Source: Micromonospora siamensis
GTDB taxonomy: Bacteria > Actinomycetota > Actinomycetes > Mycobacteriales > Micromonosporaceae
Direction of reading: 5' to 3'
DNA length: 64,000 nt
Assembly (NCBI RefSeq): GCF_900090305.1
Contig: NZ_LT607751.1
Coordinates: 3,534,001-3,598,000 of the forward strand
Shown: positions 34,486 to 46,136 of the stretch, piece by piece
How the letters are laid out: every line of letters starts with the position of its first letter
How positions within the stretch are numbered: the stretch's first letter is position 1
Program-made: the position numbers and the translations under genes
Notes under the pieces: model-generated
What the model was told of the DNA's origin: nothing
The model's database searches: none
Seen by the model: only the letters and a program-made list of their open reading frames with translations

Positions 34486-35157
34486 CTGAGCAGCCCGCAC
34501 CCCGCCGCCGTGCTCTTCGACATGGACGGCACCCTGGTCGACAGCGAGAAGCTGTGGGACGTCGCCCTGCGCGAGCTGGCCGCCGAGTACGGCGGGACGC
34601 TCTCCGACGACGCCCGCCGCGCCATGGTCGGTACCGCCATGGCCACGTCGATGCGCATCCTGCACGACGACCTGGGGCAGCCGGAGCGGGACCCGCTGGT
34701 CAGCGCCGCCTGGATCGAGGCGCGGATCCTGGAGCTGTTCCGGACCGGACTGCGCTGGCGGCCCGGCGCGCTGGCCCTGCTGCGTGCCATACGCGCCGCC
34801 GGTGTCCCCACCGCGCTGGTCACCTCCAGCGGCCGGCCCCTGGTCGAGGTGGCTCTGGAGACCCTCGGGCGGGACAGCTTCGACGCGGTGGTCTGCGGCG
34901 ACGAGGTCACCTCCGCCAAGCCGCACCCGGAGCCCTACCTGACCGCCGCGCGGCTGCTCGGCGTGCCGATCGGGCGGTGCGTGGCGATCGAGGACTCGCC
35001 GAGCGGGGTGGCCAGCGCCCTGGCCGCCGGGGCGGCGGTGCTGGCCGTGCCGGCGGAGGTGCCGATCGCGCCCGCCGACGGCGTACACCAACTGGAGAGC
35101 CTCACCGCGGCGGACCTGGAGCTGCTGGCGGCGCTGCTCGGTGAGTCCCCGGCCTGA
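34486..35157 (+). CDS. HAD-family hydrolase (phosphoglycolate phosphatase/beta-PGM type)
   Basis: This protein has the HAD nucleophile motif VLFDMDGTLVDSE, motif II LVTSSGRPLVEV, the motif III Lys in SAKPHPEPYL and acidic motif IV IEDSPSGVASA. It dephosphorylates a small phosphorylated metabolite. The start is unclear: GTG 34510 would begin almost at the first beta strand and has no ribosome site, whereas in-frame CTG 34486 sits after GGGAGG and gives the eight N-terminal residues usual for the family (223 aa). Confidence 0.88.
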   Translation: MSSPHPAAVLFDMDGTLVDSEKLWDVALRELAAEYGGTLSDDARRAMVGTAMATSMRILHDDLGQPERDPLVSAAWIEARILELFRTGLRWRPGALALLRAIRAAGVPTALVTSSGRPLVEVALETLGRDSFDAVVCGDEVTSAKPHPEPYLTAARLLGVPIGRCVAIEDSPSGVASALAAGAAVLAVPAEVPIAPADGVHQLESLTAADLELLAALLGESPA

Positions 35158-35189
35158 GCCGGCGGCGTCCCGTCGATCCGTGCCCGGAC

Positions 35190-35228
35190 GCGTGACGGCC
35201 CCACGCCGCCGGCGTGGGGCCGTCACGC
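35190..35228. terminator. Strong bidirectional terminator hairpin
   Basis: An 18-bp perfect stem with a 3-nt loop (GCGTGACGGCCCCACGCC and complement) lies between convergent HAD and ABC permease genes, 10 bp before the permease stop. Confidence 0.85.
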
Positions 35229-35237
35229 TGCGGTCGC

Positions 35238-37787
35238 TCAGTCGTGGGCGATGGCGCCCAGGACGTTGATCCGGGCGGCGCGGATGGCCGGCACCACCGC
35301 GGCGACCACCCCGACGATCGCGGCCAGCAGCAGGAAGACGCCCATCCGACCCCACGGTAGGACCAGGTCGGTGATCCCCTCGTCCTTGAGCGCCCGGACC
35401 ACGGCCGCACCCAGGCCGGTGCCCACCACCACGCCGAGCAGCGCGCCGAACACCGAGATCACCACCGCCTCCACGGTGATCATCCGCATGGTCTGCGACC
35501 GCCGCAGCCCGATCGCCCGCAGCAGGCCCAGCTCCCGGGTGCGTTCCAGCACCGACAGCGCCAGCGTGTTGACGATGCCCAGGACCGCGATCACGATCGC
35601 CAGCGCCAACAGGATCTGGATCATCGTGAGCGGCGTGTCCAACTGGCTGGTCTGTTGCTTGATGAAGGCGTCCCGGTCGGCCACCGACACCTCCGGGCTG
35701 TCGGCGACCAGCCGGTCGAGCTGCGGCTGCACGTCGGCGACCCGGGCGCCGGGCGCGAGCTGCACGTAGCCCTGGATCGGCTTGGGGATGCGGAAGTCCT
35801 TCGCCGCCGACGCCGGCAGCACCGCCGGGTTGGTCAGTTGGGAACTCTCGAAGATGCCGCTGACGGTGTACGTGCGGGCCTCGCCCCGCGACGGCTGGAC
35901 GGTGACCTGCTGACCGACCCGCACCCCGCGGGACTTCGCGGTGTCCGAGCTGAACAGCATCTGGTCCGGGCCGAGCCGACTGATGTCACCGGCCACCCGC
36001 TCCGCCCCGAACACCCGCGTGAGCGCCGCCGGGTCGCTCGACGCGCTCACCCAGGTGTTCTCCCCGTTCACCACCGCCAGGTCGCCGTACTCGCCGTCGA
36101 CCAGGGCCACCCCGGGGATCGCGGCGGCCTGCTCCAGCACCGCCGGGTCGAAGCTCGGCGGGCGCGGTCCGCCCTGCTGCCCGGCGATCACCAGCTCCGC
36201 CGAGATCCGGTCCTCGGCCAGCTTGGTGATGCTGCCCTTCGCCGAGTCCAGGATCACCGTCACCCCGGTGACCAGCGCGATGCCGACCATCAGCGCGGCG
36301 GCGGTGATCGCCGTGCGGCGCGGGTTGCGCCCGGAGTTGAGCCGGCCCAGCTTGCCCGGCACCGACCAGGCGAACAGCGACCCGAGCAGCGTCACCACCG
36401 GTCGGCTGATCAGCGGGGTGAGCAGCGCGACCCCGATGAAGGTGAAGAGCACCCCGCCGAGGATGGTCGGCAGCGTCTGATCGCCGGCGTTGTCGGTGAG
36501 CCCGAGGAAGAGCAGCACCGCGCCGACCGCCGTGACCAGCGCCCCGCCCACGGTCACCTTGGTCAGCGGCCGGTCCGGCGTGGCGACGTCCTGCATCGCC
36601 GCGATCGGCGGGATCCGCGCGGCCCGCAGCGCCGGCAGCAGCGCGGCCACCACCGTGATGACCAGACCGACCGCGAACGCGCCGATCACCGCGGCGGCCG
36701 GCACGCCCAGGCCGGCCAGGGTGAGCCCGCCGGCGAGCTTGCCGAACAGGTACGCCAGCAGCGCGCCCACCCCGATGCCCGCGGCCAGCCCCAGCGCCGA
36801 GGCGACCAGTCCGACCGCGATCGCCTCCAGCACCACCGAACCGACGATCTGCCGCCCGCTGGCCCCGATGGCCCGCATCAGGGCCAGCTCCCGGGTCCGC
36901 TGCGCCACGATGATCGAGAACGTGTTGAGGATCAGGAAGGTGCCCACCAGCAGGGCCACCGCGGCGAAGCCGAGCAGCACCTTGTTGAAGAACGACAGTC
37001 CCTCCTTGAGCCCGGCGGACGCGTCCGCCGACTCCTGGGCGCCGGTCTTGACCTGGTACCCGTCGCCCAGCGCGCGGGCCACGTCGTCGCGCAGCGCCGC
37101 GTCGTCGACCCCGTCCGCGGCGGTGATCCGGACGTTGGAGAAGGAGTCCTTCTGCCCGAGCATCAGCTGCTGCGCCACCGGGGTGGTGAAGGCGACCTCG
37201 TTCACCCCGCCGACGGAGTCCCGGCCACCGCTGTAGCCGAAGACGCCGACCAGCGTGAACTCCCGCTTCGGCTCCAGGGTCAGCACACCGACCCGGTCGC
37301 CGACCTTCACCTTCGCCGCCTTGGCCAACGCGGCGTTGACCACGATCTCGGTGTCCGCGCGCGGCTCGCGCCCCTCGCGCAGCCGCACCAGGTCGTCCTC
37401 GCCCAGCCAGTTCTCGCCCAGCTGCGGCGGCCCGAACGAGGTGACGGCCTTGCCGTTGCTGCCGATCAGCAGAGCACCGTCGGCGGCCACCACGCCGGTC
37501 GCCTCGGCGACCCCCGGCACCCCGCGCACCTGCTGGAGCACGGTACCCGGCACGGGCGCCGTGACCTGCTCACCCTCGGTCTCGCCGACCGCCACCTTCG
37601 GCTTCGCCGAGACATTGACGTCGACGCCCTCGTACGCGTCGGCGAAGACCTGGTCGAACGAGCGGCCCAGCGTGTCGGTCAGCACGAACGCGCCGGAGAC
37701 GAACATGACGCCCAGCACCACCGCCAGGCCGGAGAGGACCAGGCGGACCTTGCGGGCGAGCAGGCTCTTCAGCGTCGCCCGGAACAT
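35238..37787 (-). CDS. FtsX/MacB-type ABC transporter permease
   Basis: This 849-residue permease has an N-terminal helix (about 15-38), a large extracytoplasmic domain, three helices near 285-415, further helices at 455-520, a second extracytoplasmic domain and three C-terminal helices (about 735-840). The two repeated FtsX domains (LALMRAIGASGRQIVGS and LGLLRAIGLRRSQTMRM) define the family, which includes lipoprotein, peptide and antibiotic exporters. The ATG shares one base with the ATPase stop (TGATG). Confidence 0.92.
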   Translation of the reverse strand: MFRATLKSLLARKVRLVLSGLAVVLGVMFVSGAFVLTDTLGRSFDQVFADAYEGVDVNVSAKPKVAVGETEGEQVTAPVPGTVLQQVRGVPGVAEATGVVAADGALLIGSNGKAVTSFGPPQLGENWLGEDDLVRLREGREPRADTEIVVNAALAKAAKVKVGDRVGVLTLEPKREFTLVGVFGYSGGRDSVGGVNEVAFTTPVAQQLMLGQKDSFSNVRITAADGVDDAALRDDVARALGDGYQVKTGAQESADASAGLKEGLSFFNKVLLGFAAVALLVGTFLILNTFSIIVAQRTRELALMRAIGASGRQIVGSVVLEAIAVGLVASALGLAAGIGVGALLAYLFGKLAGGLTLAGLGVPAAAVIGAFAVGLVITVVAALLPALRAARIPPIAAMQDVATPDRPLTKVTVGGALVTAVGAVLLFLGLTDNAGDQTLPTILGGVLFTFIGVALLTPLISRPVVTLLGSLFAWSVPGKLGRLNSGRNPRRTAITAAALMVGIALVTGVTVILDSAKGSITKLAEDRISAELVIAGQQGGPRPPSFDPAVLEQAAAIPGVALVDGEYGDLAVVNGENTWVSASSDPAALTRVFGAERVAGDISRLGPDQMLFSSDTAKSRGVRVGQQVTVQPSRGEARTYTVSGIFESSQLTNPAVLPASAAKDFRIPKPIQGYVQLAPGARVADVQPQLDRLVADSPEVSVADRDAFIKQQTSQLDTPLTMIQILLALAIVIAVLGIVNTLALSVLERTRELGLLRAIGLRRSQTMRMITVEAVVISVFGALLGVVVGTGLGAAVVRALKDEGITDLVLPWGRMGVFLLLAAIVGVVAAVVPAIRAARINVLGAIAHD

Positions 37788-38554
37788 CAGCGGGTCACCT
37801 CGACCGCGGTGTCCAGCTTCTTCATGGTGTCCAGCACGGTCTCCGCCGTCGGCTCGGTCAGCTCCGAGACGATCTGCCCGTCGGCGAGGAAGACCACCCG
37901 GTCGGCGTACGCGGCCGCGGTCGGGTCGTGGGTGACCATCACGATGGTCTGCCCGTGGGCGCGAACCGAGTCGCGCAGGAACGCGAGCACCTCGGCGCCG
38001 GAGCGGGAGTCCAGGTTGCCGGTCGGCTCGTCGGCGAAGATCACCTCCGGGCGGGCGACCAGCGCCCGCGCACACGCCACCCGCTGCTGCTGGCCGCCGG
38101 AGAGCTGCGCCGGCCGGTGCCCCAACCGGTCCCGCAGCCCGACCGTGTCGATCACCGTGTCGTACCAGGCCGGATCCGGCTTGCGACCGGCGATCGACAG
38201 CGGCAGCAGGATGTTCTCCTGGGCGGTGAGGGTGGGCAGCAGGTTGAACTGCTGGAAGATGAAGCCGACCTTGTCCCGGCGCAGCTTCGTCAGCCCGGCG
38301 TCACCCAGCCCGGTCACCGTCGTCTCGCCGATCGACACCGTGCCCCGGGTGACCGAGTCCAGCCCGGCCAGGCAGTGCATCAGCGTCGACTTCCCCGACC
38401 CGGACGGCCCCATGATGGCCGTGAACCGGCCACGTTCGAACTCCGCGGTCACCCCCCGCAGCGCGACGACCTGCGCCTCACCGCTGCCGTACACCTTCCA
38501 CACGTCGTCGGCCCGGGCCGCAGCCCCGGCCTGCCGGCCCACCGTAGCCGTCAC
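37787..38554 (-). CDS. ABC transporter ATP-binding protein (MacB/LolD type)
   Basis: This 255-residue ATPase has Walker A GPSGSGKS (49-56), a Q-loop in FIFQQFNLLP, signature LSGGQQQRVACARAL and Walker B VIFADEPTGNLDS. It powers the adjacent FtsX-type permease. GTG 38554 is chosen for the GAGGG upstream; the two genes are coupled. An upstream -10/-35 pair (TTGATC and TAGCGT at 38735-38740) could drive the operon from a 170-nt leader. Confidence 0.92.
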   Translation of the reverse strand: MTATVGRQAGAAARADDVWKVYGSGEAQVVALRGVTAEFERGRFTAIMGPSGSGKSTLMHCLAGLDSVTRGTVSIGETTVTGLGDAGLTKLRRDKVGFIFQQFNLLPTLTAQENILLPLSIAGRKPDPAWYDTVIDTVGLRDRLGHRPAQLSGGQQQRVACARALVARPEVIFADEPTGNLDSRSGAEVLAFLRDSVRAHGQTIVMVTHDPTAAAYADRVVFLADGQIVSELTEPTAETVLDTMKKLDTAVEVTR

Positions 38555-38871
38555 GTCATATCCCTCTTCCTGCCGTGGTCGCACCGCCCCCGCTGGTCGG
38601 TGCGGCTACTCCATCCTCCGTGCCGCGCTGCCCCGTACCGTCCGCCTGACGGCGGAGCCGGTGCGGATCTTTCGCTGCGGGTCGGCCCCGAGTCCGACTC
38701 AGGGTCATCCCCGACCGCCGCGGTCGCGTCGTCGACGCTAGGGCCTGACGCCACGCCAGGATCAACCCCGCCGCGCCGCCTGCGGTCACGGTAGGTGACG
38801 ACGGCAAGCGCCGTCGTCCGCCCGCAGGAGGATCTTCGGGTACGCCCGACGCGTGGCCCCGGGCTGCGCGG
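38555..38871 (-). promoter_or_regulatory. 317-bp upstream region of the ABC operon
   Basis: No gene is seen. On the minus strand it holds a terminator-like hairpin after the response regulator (38797-38818), then TTGATC and TAGCGT (38735-38740) as a possible promoter 19 bp apart, then a GC-rich leader of about 170 nt. Confidence 0.45.
38797..38818 (-). terminator. Hairpin after response regulator gene
   Basis: GACGACGGC-AAGC-GCCGTCGTC is a 9-bp perfect stem with a 4-nt loop, about 55 bp past the stop at 38872. Confidence 0.6.
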
Positions 38872-39558
38872 CTACGCCCGGGGGCGTACCAGACCCGACT
38901 CGTACGCCAGCACGACCGCCTGCACCCGGTCCCGCAGGCCGAGCTTCGTCAGCACGTGCCCGACGTGCGTCTTGACCGTGGTCTCGCTCACCGCCAGCAC
39001 CCGGGCGATCTCCGCGTTGGACAGCCCCCGCGCCACCTGCACGAGCACCTCCCGCTCCCGCTCGGTCAGCGCGCTGAACAGCCGCCGCGGCTCCGCCGCC
39101 GGATCGGGCAGCAGCTCGGCGAGGCGGTCCAGCAGCCGCTTGAGGATGCGCGGAGTCACCGCTGCCTCGCCGGCCGCGACCGTCCGGATCGCCGCCACCA
39201 GATCCTCGGCCGGCACATCCTTGGCCAGGAAGCCGTACGCCCCGGCCCGCACCGCGCCCACCACGTACTCGTCCAGGTCGAAGGTGGTGAGCACCAGCAC
39301 CCGCACCGGCAGCCGGGCCTCGACGATCGCCCGGGTCGCCGCCACCCCGTCCAGCCGCGGCATCCGCACGTCCATCAGCACCACGTCGGGTAGGAGCCGG
39401 CGGGCCAGCTCGACCGCCTCCACCCCGTCGGCCGCCTCGCCCACGATGTCCAGGTCCGTCTCGGTGCCCAGCACCATCCGGAATCCCGCACGCAGCAGCG
39501 GCTGATCGTCGGCGAGCAGGACGCGCACCGGACGGGTCGCTCGCGCGCTGTCGGTCAT
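38872..39558 (-). CDS. NarL/LuxR-type response regulator without adjacent kinase
   Basis: This 228-residue protein has a receiver domain (13-130; acidic pair in LLADDQPLLRAG, phosphoacceptor Asp in DVVLMDVRMP, Lys in GFLAKDV) and a C-terminal LuxR helix-turn-helix (ALTEREREVLVQVARGLSNAEIARVLAVSETTVKTHV). ATG 39558 has GGGAGG 5 nt upstream. Such regulators normally follow a histidine kinase gene; none is next to it. It lies upstream of the FtsX-type exporter and probably controls it. Confidence 0.92.
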   Translation of the reverse strand: MTDSARATRPVRVLLADDQPLLRAGFRMVLGTETDLDIVGEAADGVEAVELARRLLPDVVLMDVRMPRLDGVAATRAIVEARLPVRVLVLTTFDLDEYVVGAVRAGAYGFLAKDVPAEDLVAAIRTVAAGEAAVTPRILKRLLDRLAELLPDPAAEPRRLFSALTEREREVLVQVARGLSNAEIARVLAVSETTVKTHVGHVLTKLGLRDRVQAVVLAYESGLVRPRA

Positions 39559-39766
39559 CCGGCCTCCCGGTCTTCGCCGTGACCCTGGTCGTCCTCCGCC
39601 GCCGGGCCTCGGCCGTTGCACCGCGCATTGTCGCCCAGATACGCGCCCGCCGTCCGGCCCTGCCCCAAAGGTCGCTCGTCGGCCGTCTGGTCGGGCCACG
39701 AAGGGGTGGCTCGTCGGCCGCCCGGCGGGGCCGGCGGCCCGGGTGGGGCCGACGCCGCCCGGCGGT

Positions 39767-40732
39767 CTATTCGTCGGCGCCCGGCGCGGCCGGTCGGGAG
39801 CGGGCGTCGGTCAGCGGATCGGCGGCGCCGGCCGCGACCGGGAACGGCGGCGGCGTCCCACCGAACGCCGGGCAGTGCGCCTGGTGGCTGCACCAGTCGC
39901 AGAGCCGGCTCGGCCGGGGCCGGAAGTCCTGCCGCGCGGTGGCCTGCTCGATCGCCTGCCACAGCGCCACCACGGTGCGCTCGAAGCGGCTCAGCTCGTC
40001 GGCGTCGGGGGAGTAGTCGCAGACCTCGGCGTCCTTGAGGTAGAGCAGCCGCAGCACCCGCGGCACCACCCCACGGGTGCGCCACAGCACCAGGGCGTAG
40101 AACTTCAGCTGGAACAACGCCCGGGCCTCGAACGCCTCCCGCGGCGCCCCGCCGGTCTTGTAGTCGACCACCCGCAACGCGCCGTCCGGCGCCACGTCCA
40201 GCCGGTCGAGGTAGCCGCGGATCAGCAGCTCGTCGTCGACCACCGCGGAGATCAGGCTCTCCCGCTCGGCCGGCTCCAGCCGGCTCGGGTCCTCCACCGC
40301 GAAGTAGCCCTCCAACAGGGCGGCGGCCGAGCGCAGGAACTCGACCGGGCCGGCCTCGTCACCGGCCACGAAGAGCCCGGCCAGCTCGGGCTGCTCGGTG
40401 ACCAGCCGGTCCCACTGCGGGGCCACCAGGTCACCGGCCGCCGCCGGGGTACGCGCCGCCGCCGGCAGGTCGAACAGCCGCTCCAGCACCGCGTGCACCA
40501 GCGTGCCCCGGGCCTGCTCCACGGTCGGCCGCTCCGGCAGCCGGTCGATGCTGCGGAACCGGTAGAGCAGCGGGCAGGTCTTGAAATCCGCCGCCCGCGA
40601 CGGCGACAGCGACGCCCGCACCGAGGGCGGGGGCACCACCACCGTGGTGGTGGACACCCCGTCCCGGGGCGCCGGGCCGGCGCCGTGCGGGGCGAGGATT
40701 TCCTGTCCGTCGATCACCGGTTCCGCCGTCAT
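39767..40732 (-). CDS. RecB-family PD-(D/E)XK nuclease
   Basis: This 321-residue nuclease has the PD-(D/E)XK core: GYLDRLDVAP (catalytic Asp) and VVDYKTG (Lys), with LKFYALVLW after it. Four Cys (FKTCPLLYRF near the N terminus, and CDWCSHQAHCPAF at the C terminus) match the iron-sulphur staple of AddB/Cas4/RecB-like exonucleases. It probably degrades DNA ends in repair. ATG 40732 follows TAACCT by 7 nt. It is divergent from the site-2 protease gene. Confidence 0.9.
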   Translation of the reverse strand: MTAEPVIDGQEILAPHGAGPAPRDGVSTTTVVVPPPSVRASLSPSRAADFKTCPLLYRFRSIDRLPERPTVEQARGTLVHAVLERLFDLPAAARTPAAAGDLVAPQWDRLVTEQPELAGLFVAGDEAGPVEFLRSAAALLEGYFAVEDPSRLEPAERESLISAVVDDELLIRGYLDRLDVAPDGALRVVDYKTGGAPREAFEARALFQLKFYALVLWRTRGVVPRVLRLLYLKDAEVCDYSPDADELSRFERTVVALWQAIEQATARQDFRPRPSRLCDWCSHQAHCPAFGGTPPPFPVAAGAADPLTDARSRPAAPGADE

Positions 40733-40739
40733 GCCCGGA

Positions 40740-40745
40740 AGGTTA
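40740..40745 (-). promoter_or_regulatory. -10 box of RecB-like gene
   Basis: TAACCT, 7 nt before ATG 40732 on the minus strand. Confidence 0.45.
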
Positions 40746-40800
40746 GGCCACCGGTGTGACAGCCCCTCCGTCGCCGCACCGGAGCATGATCCGCGCCGCG

Positions 40801-43002
<2,202 letters not shown>

Positions 43003-43137
43003 CGCCGACGGCGAGGCGACCGGCGTGACCAGGAACGACGGGAACCGCCGTCGAAACCGGGCCGGCCGGTTGGTGAACGCGGCGCGGAGCCGCGTATCCT
43101 CGCCCGCGGCGTGGACCGGCCCTGGGGAGGCGGTGGC

Positions 43138-43197
43138 ATGAGCGTGCGCAACGGCGTGCGGCGCGGTGCGGTCGACCGGTCGGAGGCGACCGCGTGA
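43138..43197 (+). CDS. 19-codon leader ORF upstream of hypothetical gene
   Basis: ATG 43138 with GGGGAGG 8 nt upstream opens a 19-residue basic peptide (MSVRNGVRRGAVDRSEATA) whose TGA overlaps the next GTG as GTGA. A TATCCT box lies about 40 nt upstream (43094-43099). The peptide could tie translation of the 43194 gene to itself. It matches the leader ORF before the PAC2 gene in length and in its overlap. Confidence 0.5.
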   Translation: MSVRNGVRRGAVDRSEATA

Positions 43198-43763
43198 GCC
43201 GGGCCGGCTTCAACGGCGACGTGTCCGCCGTCTTTCCCGACTGGTCGCCGTACCAGGACCTGGAATCGGCCGCCCGGGCCTACCTGCGTGACCCGGACGT
43301 GGCCCTGGAGGCCCTCGGCGGGGTGCTGCGCGGCGCCTCCGTGCTCGGCTTCACCCTGGAACGCTTCGTCAACGAGGTCAACGGGGTCTGGCAGGAGGTC
43401 GTCGTCTGCGACGGCAGCCGGCTGGTGCTCTGGCACGGCGAGGACGTCCCGCCGGGGGAGGGGCCACCGGGCTCGATGACCTCGTCGCTGCGGGTGGTGC
43501 CGGTGACCACCGTCACCGAGGTCGGCTGCCGGCGACGGCTCACCCGGGCCGAGAGCGGCGAGATCCGGGTCGACAGCATCGACGTCTATCTGCTGCTCAC
43601 CTCGCTGGACGAGGCGCCGCCCGGCGACGAGGTGGCCGGCGCGCCCCGACACGACGCGCTGCGCTTCGGCAAGACCCTCGACGACGGCGGCGCCGGTCAG
43701 ATCGCCCGGCTGGAGGAGTTCGCCCGGCTGGTCGCCTCGGTGGTCGGCCGGCCGGTGCTCTGA
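43194..43763 (+). CDS. Conserved hypothetical protein next to proteasome genes
   Basis: This 189-residue protein has no named family that I recognise. It has a helical N-terminal region (YQDLESAARAYLRDPDVALEAL) and a beta-rich middle (VVVCDGSRLVLWHGED, SSLRVVPVTTVTEVGCRRRLTR). GTG is chosen because GGAGG lies 9 nt upstream and it overlaps a leader ORF. Genes for such proteins lie beside trmI and the proteasome ATPase gene in related genomes, from memory. Confidence 0.7.
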   Translation: MSRAGFNGDVSAVFPDWSPYQDLESAARAYLRDPDVALEALGGVLRGASVLGFTLERFVNEVNGVWQEVVVCDGSRLVLWHGEDVPPGEGPPGSMTSSLRVVPVTTVTEVGCRRRLTRAESGEIRVDSIDVYLLLTSLDEAPPGDEVAGAPRHDALRFGKTLDDGGAGQIARLEEFARLVASVVGRPVL

Positions 43764-43815
43764 GCGCCGGCCCGCCGTCTGCCCTGAGCCCCGGTCCGCC
43801 GCCTGCTCCGAGACC

Positions 43816-43837
43816 CGACCCGCCGGCCGGCGGGTCG
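43816..43837. terminator. Hairpin between convergent hypothetical and ferredoxin genes
   Basis: CGACCCGCCGG followed by its exact complement; a perfect 22-bp palindrome that ends 2 bp before the ferredoxin stop. Confidence 0.5.
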
Positions 43838-43838
43838 G

Positions 43839-44147
43839 TCAGTCCTCGGCGTCCGGGCCGGCAACCTCGACGCCGTCGCTGCCGCGCACCACGTGGATGC
43901 AGTCGCCGGGGCACTCCTTCGCCGAGTCGATCACCTCGAGGCGCAGGTGCTCCGGCACGTCGACCCGGCTGCCCGGGGCCAGCCGCAGCTCGCCGTCGGC
44001 GCCCTTGACGTACGCCAGGCCGTCGACGTCGAACTCGAAGACCTCCGGCGCGTACTGCACGCAGAGTCCGTCACCCGTGCAGAGATCCTGGTCCACCCAG
44101 ACCTGCAACTGGTCGGTCGCGACCTCGGCCACCGGTGCACCCCCCAT
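43839..44147 (-). CDS. Ferredoxin, [3Fe-4S]/[4Fe-4S] type
   Basis: This 102-residue small ferredoxin has Cys23 and Cys29 in CTGDGLC, and CPGDC with Cys79 and Cys83, fitting a single cluster with C-x5-C...C-P spacing like the ferredoxins that serve actinobacterial P450s. The middle insertion is acidic. ATG 44147 has GGGAG just upstream; GTG 44162 is a weaker alternative. It is divergent from the proteasome ATPase gene, with no P450 nearby. Confidence 0.82.
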   Translation of the reverse strand: MGGAPVAEVATDQLQVWVDQDLCTGDGLCVQYAPEVFEFDVDGLAYVKGADGELRLAPGSRVDVPEHLRLEVIDSAKECPGDCIHVVRGSDGVEVAGPDAED

Positions 44148-44309
44148 GTTCTCCCGTCCCACGCCTCGACGGTACCCGAACGCCCGGACCAGCCCCGGAG
44201 GCCACCCTGGCGATCAAGGTTCAGTGACGAGGGCGTTGCGTGGGACCGAATCGGGCTCACAGCGGCTAGTGTTAGGCAAGAACGTTCAAGCCCCCCGGGG
44301 AGGTGGGAC

Positions 44310-46091
44310 GTGGCACGCAGCGACGACGCGGACTCGCGCGCCGCACGGTGGGAGAAGGAGGCCCACGATCTCTCCACGCAGGTCGCGTTCCTTCAAGAGG
44401 AACTCGCTCTGGTGCGGCGCAAGTTGACCGAAAGCCCCCGACACGTCCGGCAGCTCGAAGAGCGGCTGGCGGCCACCCAGGCACAGTTGGCGCGGCTGAC
44501 CGAGAACAACGACCGGCTGGTGAGCACCCTCAAGGAGGCTCGCGCGCAGATCGTGACGCTCAAGGAGGAGATCGACCGCCTCGCACAGCCGCCGAGTGGC
44601 TACGGCGTCTTCCTGGCGAAGCACGACGACGGGACGGTGGACGTGTTCACCGGTGGGCGCAAGCTCCGGGTCGCCGTCTCGCCCTCGCTGGACGTCGACG
44701 AGCTGCGACGCGGCCAGGAGGTCCTGCTCAACGACGCGCTCAACATCGTGGACGCGTTCGGTTACGAGCGGGTCGGCGAAGTGGTGATGCTCAAGGAGGT
44801 CCTGGCGGGCCCCGACGGTGCTCCGGGTGACCGGGCGCTGGTGGTCTCGCACTCCGACGAGGAACGGATCGTGCACCTGGCCGAGACCCTGATCGGTTCG
44901 CCGATCCGGGCCGGCGACTCGCTCATGATCGAGCCCCGCTCGGCGTACGCGTACGAGCGGATCCCGAAGAGCGAGGTCGAGGAGCTGGTCCTCGAGGAGG
45001 TGCCCGACGTCGACTACACCGACATCGGTGGCCTCCAGTCGCAGATCGAGCAGATCCGCGACGCCGTGGAACTGCCCTTCCTGCACGCCGACCTGTTCCG
45101 CGAGCACCAGCTCCGACCGCCCAAGGGCATCCTGCTCTACGGCCCGCCGGGCTGTGGCAAGACGCTCATCGCCAAGGCGGTGGCCAATTCGCTGGCCAAG
45201 AAGATCGCCGAGCGTGAGGGCAAGGAGCGGCACACCAGCTTCTTCCTCAACATCAAGGGCCCGGAGCTGCTCAACAAGTACGTCGGCGAGACCGAGCGGC
45301 ACATCCGGCTGATCTTCCAGCGGGCCCGGGAGAAGGCCGGCGAGGGCACCCCGGTGATCGTGTTCTTCGACGAGATGGACTCGATCTTCCGGACCCGTGG
45401 CTCCGGTGTCTCCTCGGACGTGGAGAACACCATCGTCCCGCAGCTGCTCAGCGAGATCGACGGCGTGGAGGGGCTGGAGAACGTCATCGTGATCGGCGCC
45501 TCCAACCGGGAGGACATGATCGACCCGGCCATCCTGCGCCCCGGCCGGCTCGACGTGAAGATCAAGATCGAGCGTCCGGACGCCGAGGCGGCCAAGGACA
45601 TCTTCTCCAAGTACGTCCTCTCCGGGCTGCCGCTGCACTCCGACGACCTGGCCGAGCACGGTGGCGACCCTCAGGCCACCGTGGCCGCGATGATCGACGC
45701 CGTGGTGCTGCGGATGTACTCGGAGACCGAGGAGAACCGCTTCCTCGAGGTCACCTACGCCAACGGCGACAAGGAAGTCCTCTATTTCAAGGACTTCAAC
45801 TCCGGCGCGATGATCCAGAACATCGTCGACCGGGGCAAGAAGATGGCCATCAAGGAGTTCCTCACCTCCGGGCGCAAGGGGCTGCGGCTCCAGCACCTCC
45901 TCGACGCCTGCGTCGACGAGTTCCGCGAGAACGAGGACCTGCCCAACACCACCAACCCCGACGACTGGGCCCGCATCTCCGGCAAGAAGGGCGAGCGGAT
46001 CGTCTACATCCGCACGCTCGTCTCCGGCGGCAAGGGCGCCGAGGCCGGACGGTCGATAGAGACCGCCAGCAACACCGGCCAGTACCTGTAA
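44310..46091 (+). CDS. arc: Proteasome-associated AAA ATPase (Arc/Mpa)
   Basis: This 593-residue ATPase forms a hexamer that unfolds pupylated proteins and feeds them to the 20S proteasome. It has an N-terminal coiled coil (about 15-90) that binds Pup, tandem OB domains (95-230), Walker A GPPGCGKT at 278-285, Walker [12 protein letters not shown], and second region [18 protein letters not shown]. The C terminus ends in GQYL, the hydrophobic-Tyr-X signal that opens the proteasome gate. GTG 44310 follows GGGGAGGTGGG. Confidence 0.96.
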   Translation: MARSDDADSRAARWEKEAHDLSTQVAFLQEELALVRRKLTESPRHVRQLEERLAATQAQLARLTENNDRLVSTLKEARAQIVTLKEEIDRLAQPPSGYGVFLAKHDDGTVDVFTGGRKLRVAVSPSLDVDELRRGQEVLLNDALNIVDAFGYERVGEVVMLKEVLAGPDGAPGDRALVVSHSDEERIVHLAETLIGSPIRAGDSLMIEPRSAYAYERIPKSEVEELVLEEVPDVDYTDIGGLQSQIEQIRDAVELPFLHADLFREHQLRPPKGILLYGPPGCGKTLIAKAVANSLAKKIAEREGKERHTSFFLNIKGPELLNKYVGETERHIRLIFQRAREKAGEGTPVIVFFDEMDSIFRTRGSGVSSDVENTIVPQLLSEIDGVEGLENVIVIGASNREDMIDPAILRPGRLDVKIKIERPDAEAAKDIFSKYVLSGLPLHSDDLAEHGGDPQATVAAMIDAVVLRMYSETEENRFLEVTYANGDKEVLYFKDFNSGAMIQNIVDRGKKMAIKEFLTSGRKGLRLQHLLDACVDEFRENEDLPNTTNPDDWARISGKKGERIVYIRTLVSGGKGAEAGRSIETASNTGQYL

Positions 46092-46103
46092 CGACCAGCA
46101 CCA

Positions 46104-46136
46104 CGAAGGCCCGCGGCAGCCCGCCGCGGGCCTTCG
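46104..46136. terminator. Hairpin between arc and dop
   Basis: A 14-bp perfect stem (CGAAGGCCCGCGGC and complement) with a 5-nt loop, 12 bp after arc. Together with the dop promoter it suggests arc and dop are separate units. Confidence 0.75.

Noticed and set aside
39559..39766. Remnant of a histidine kinase upstream of the LuxR-type regulator
   Set aside because: None of the frames shows a kinase C-terminal motif such as GLxGMxERV.
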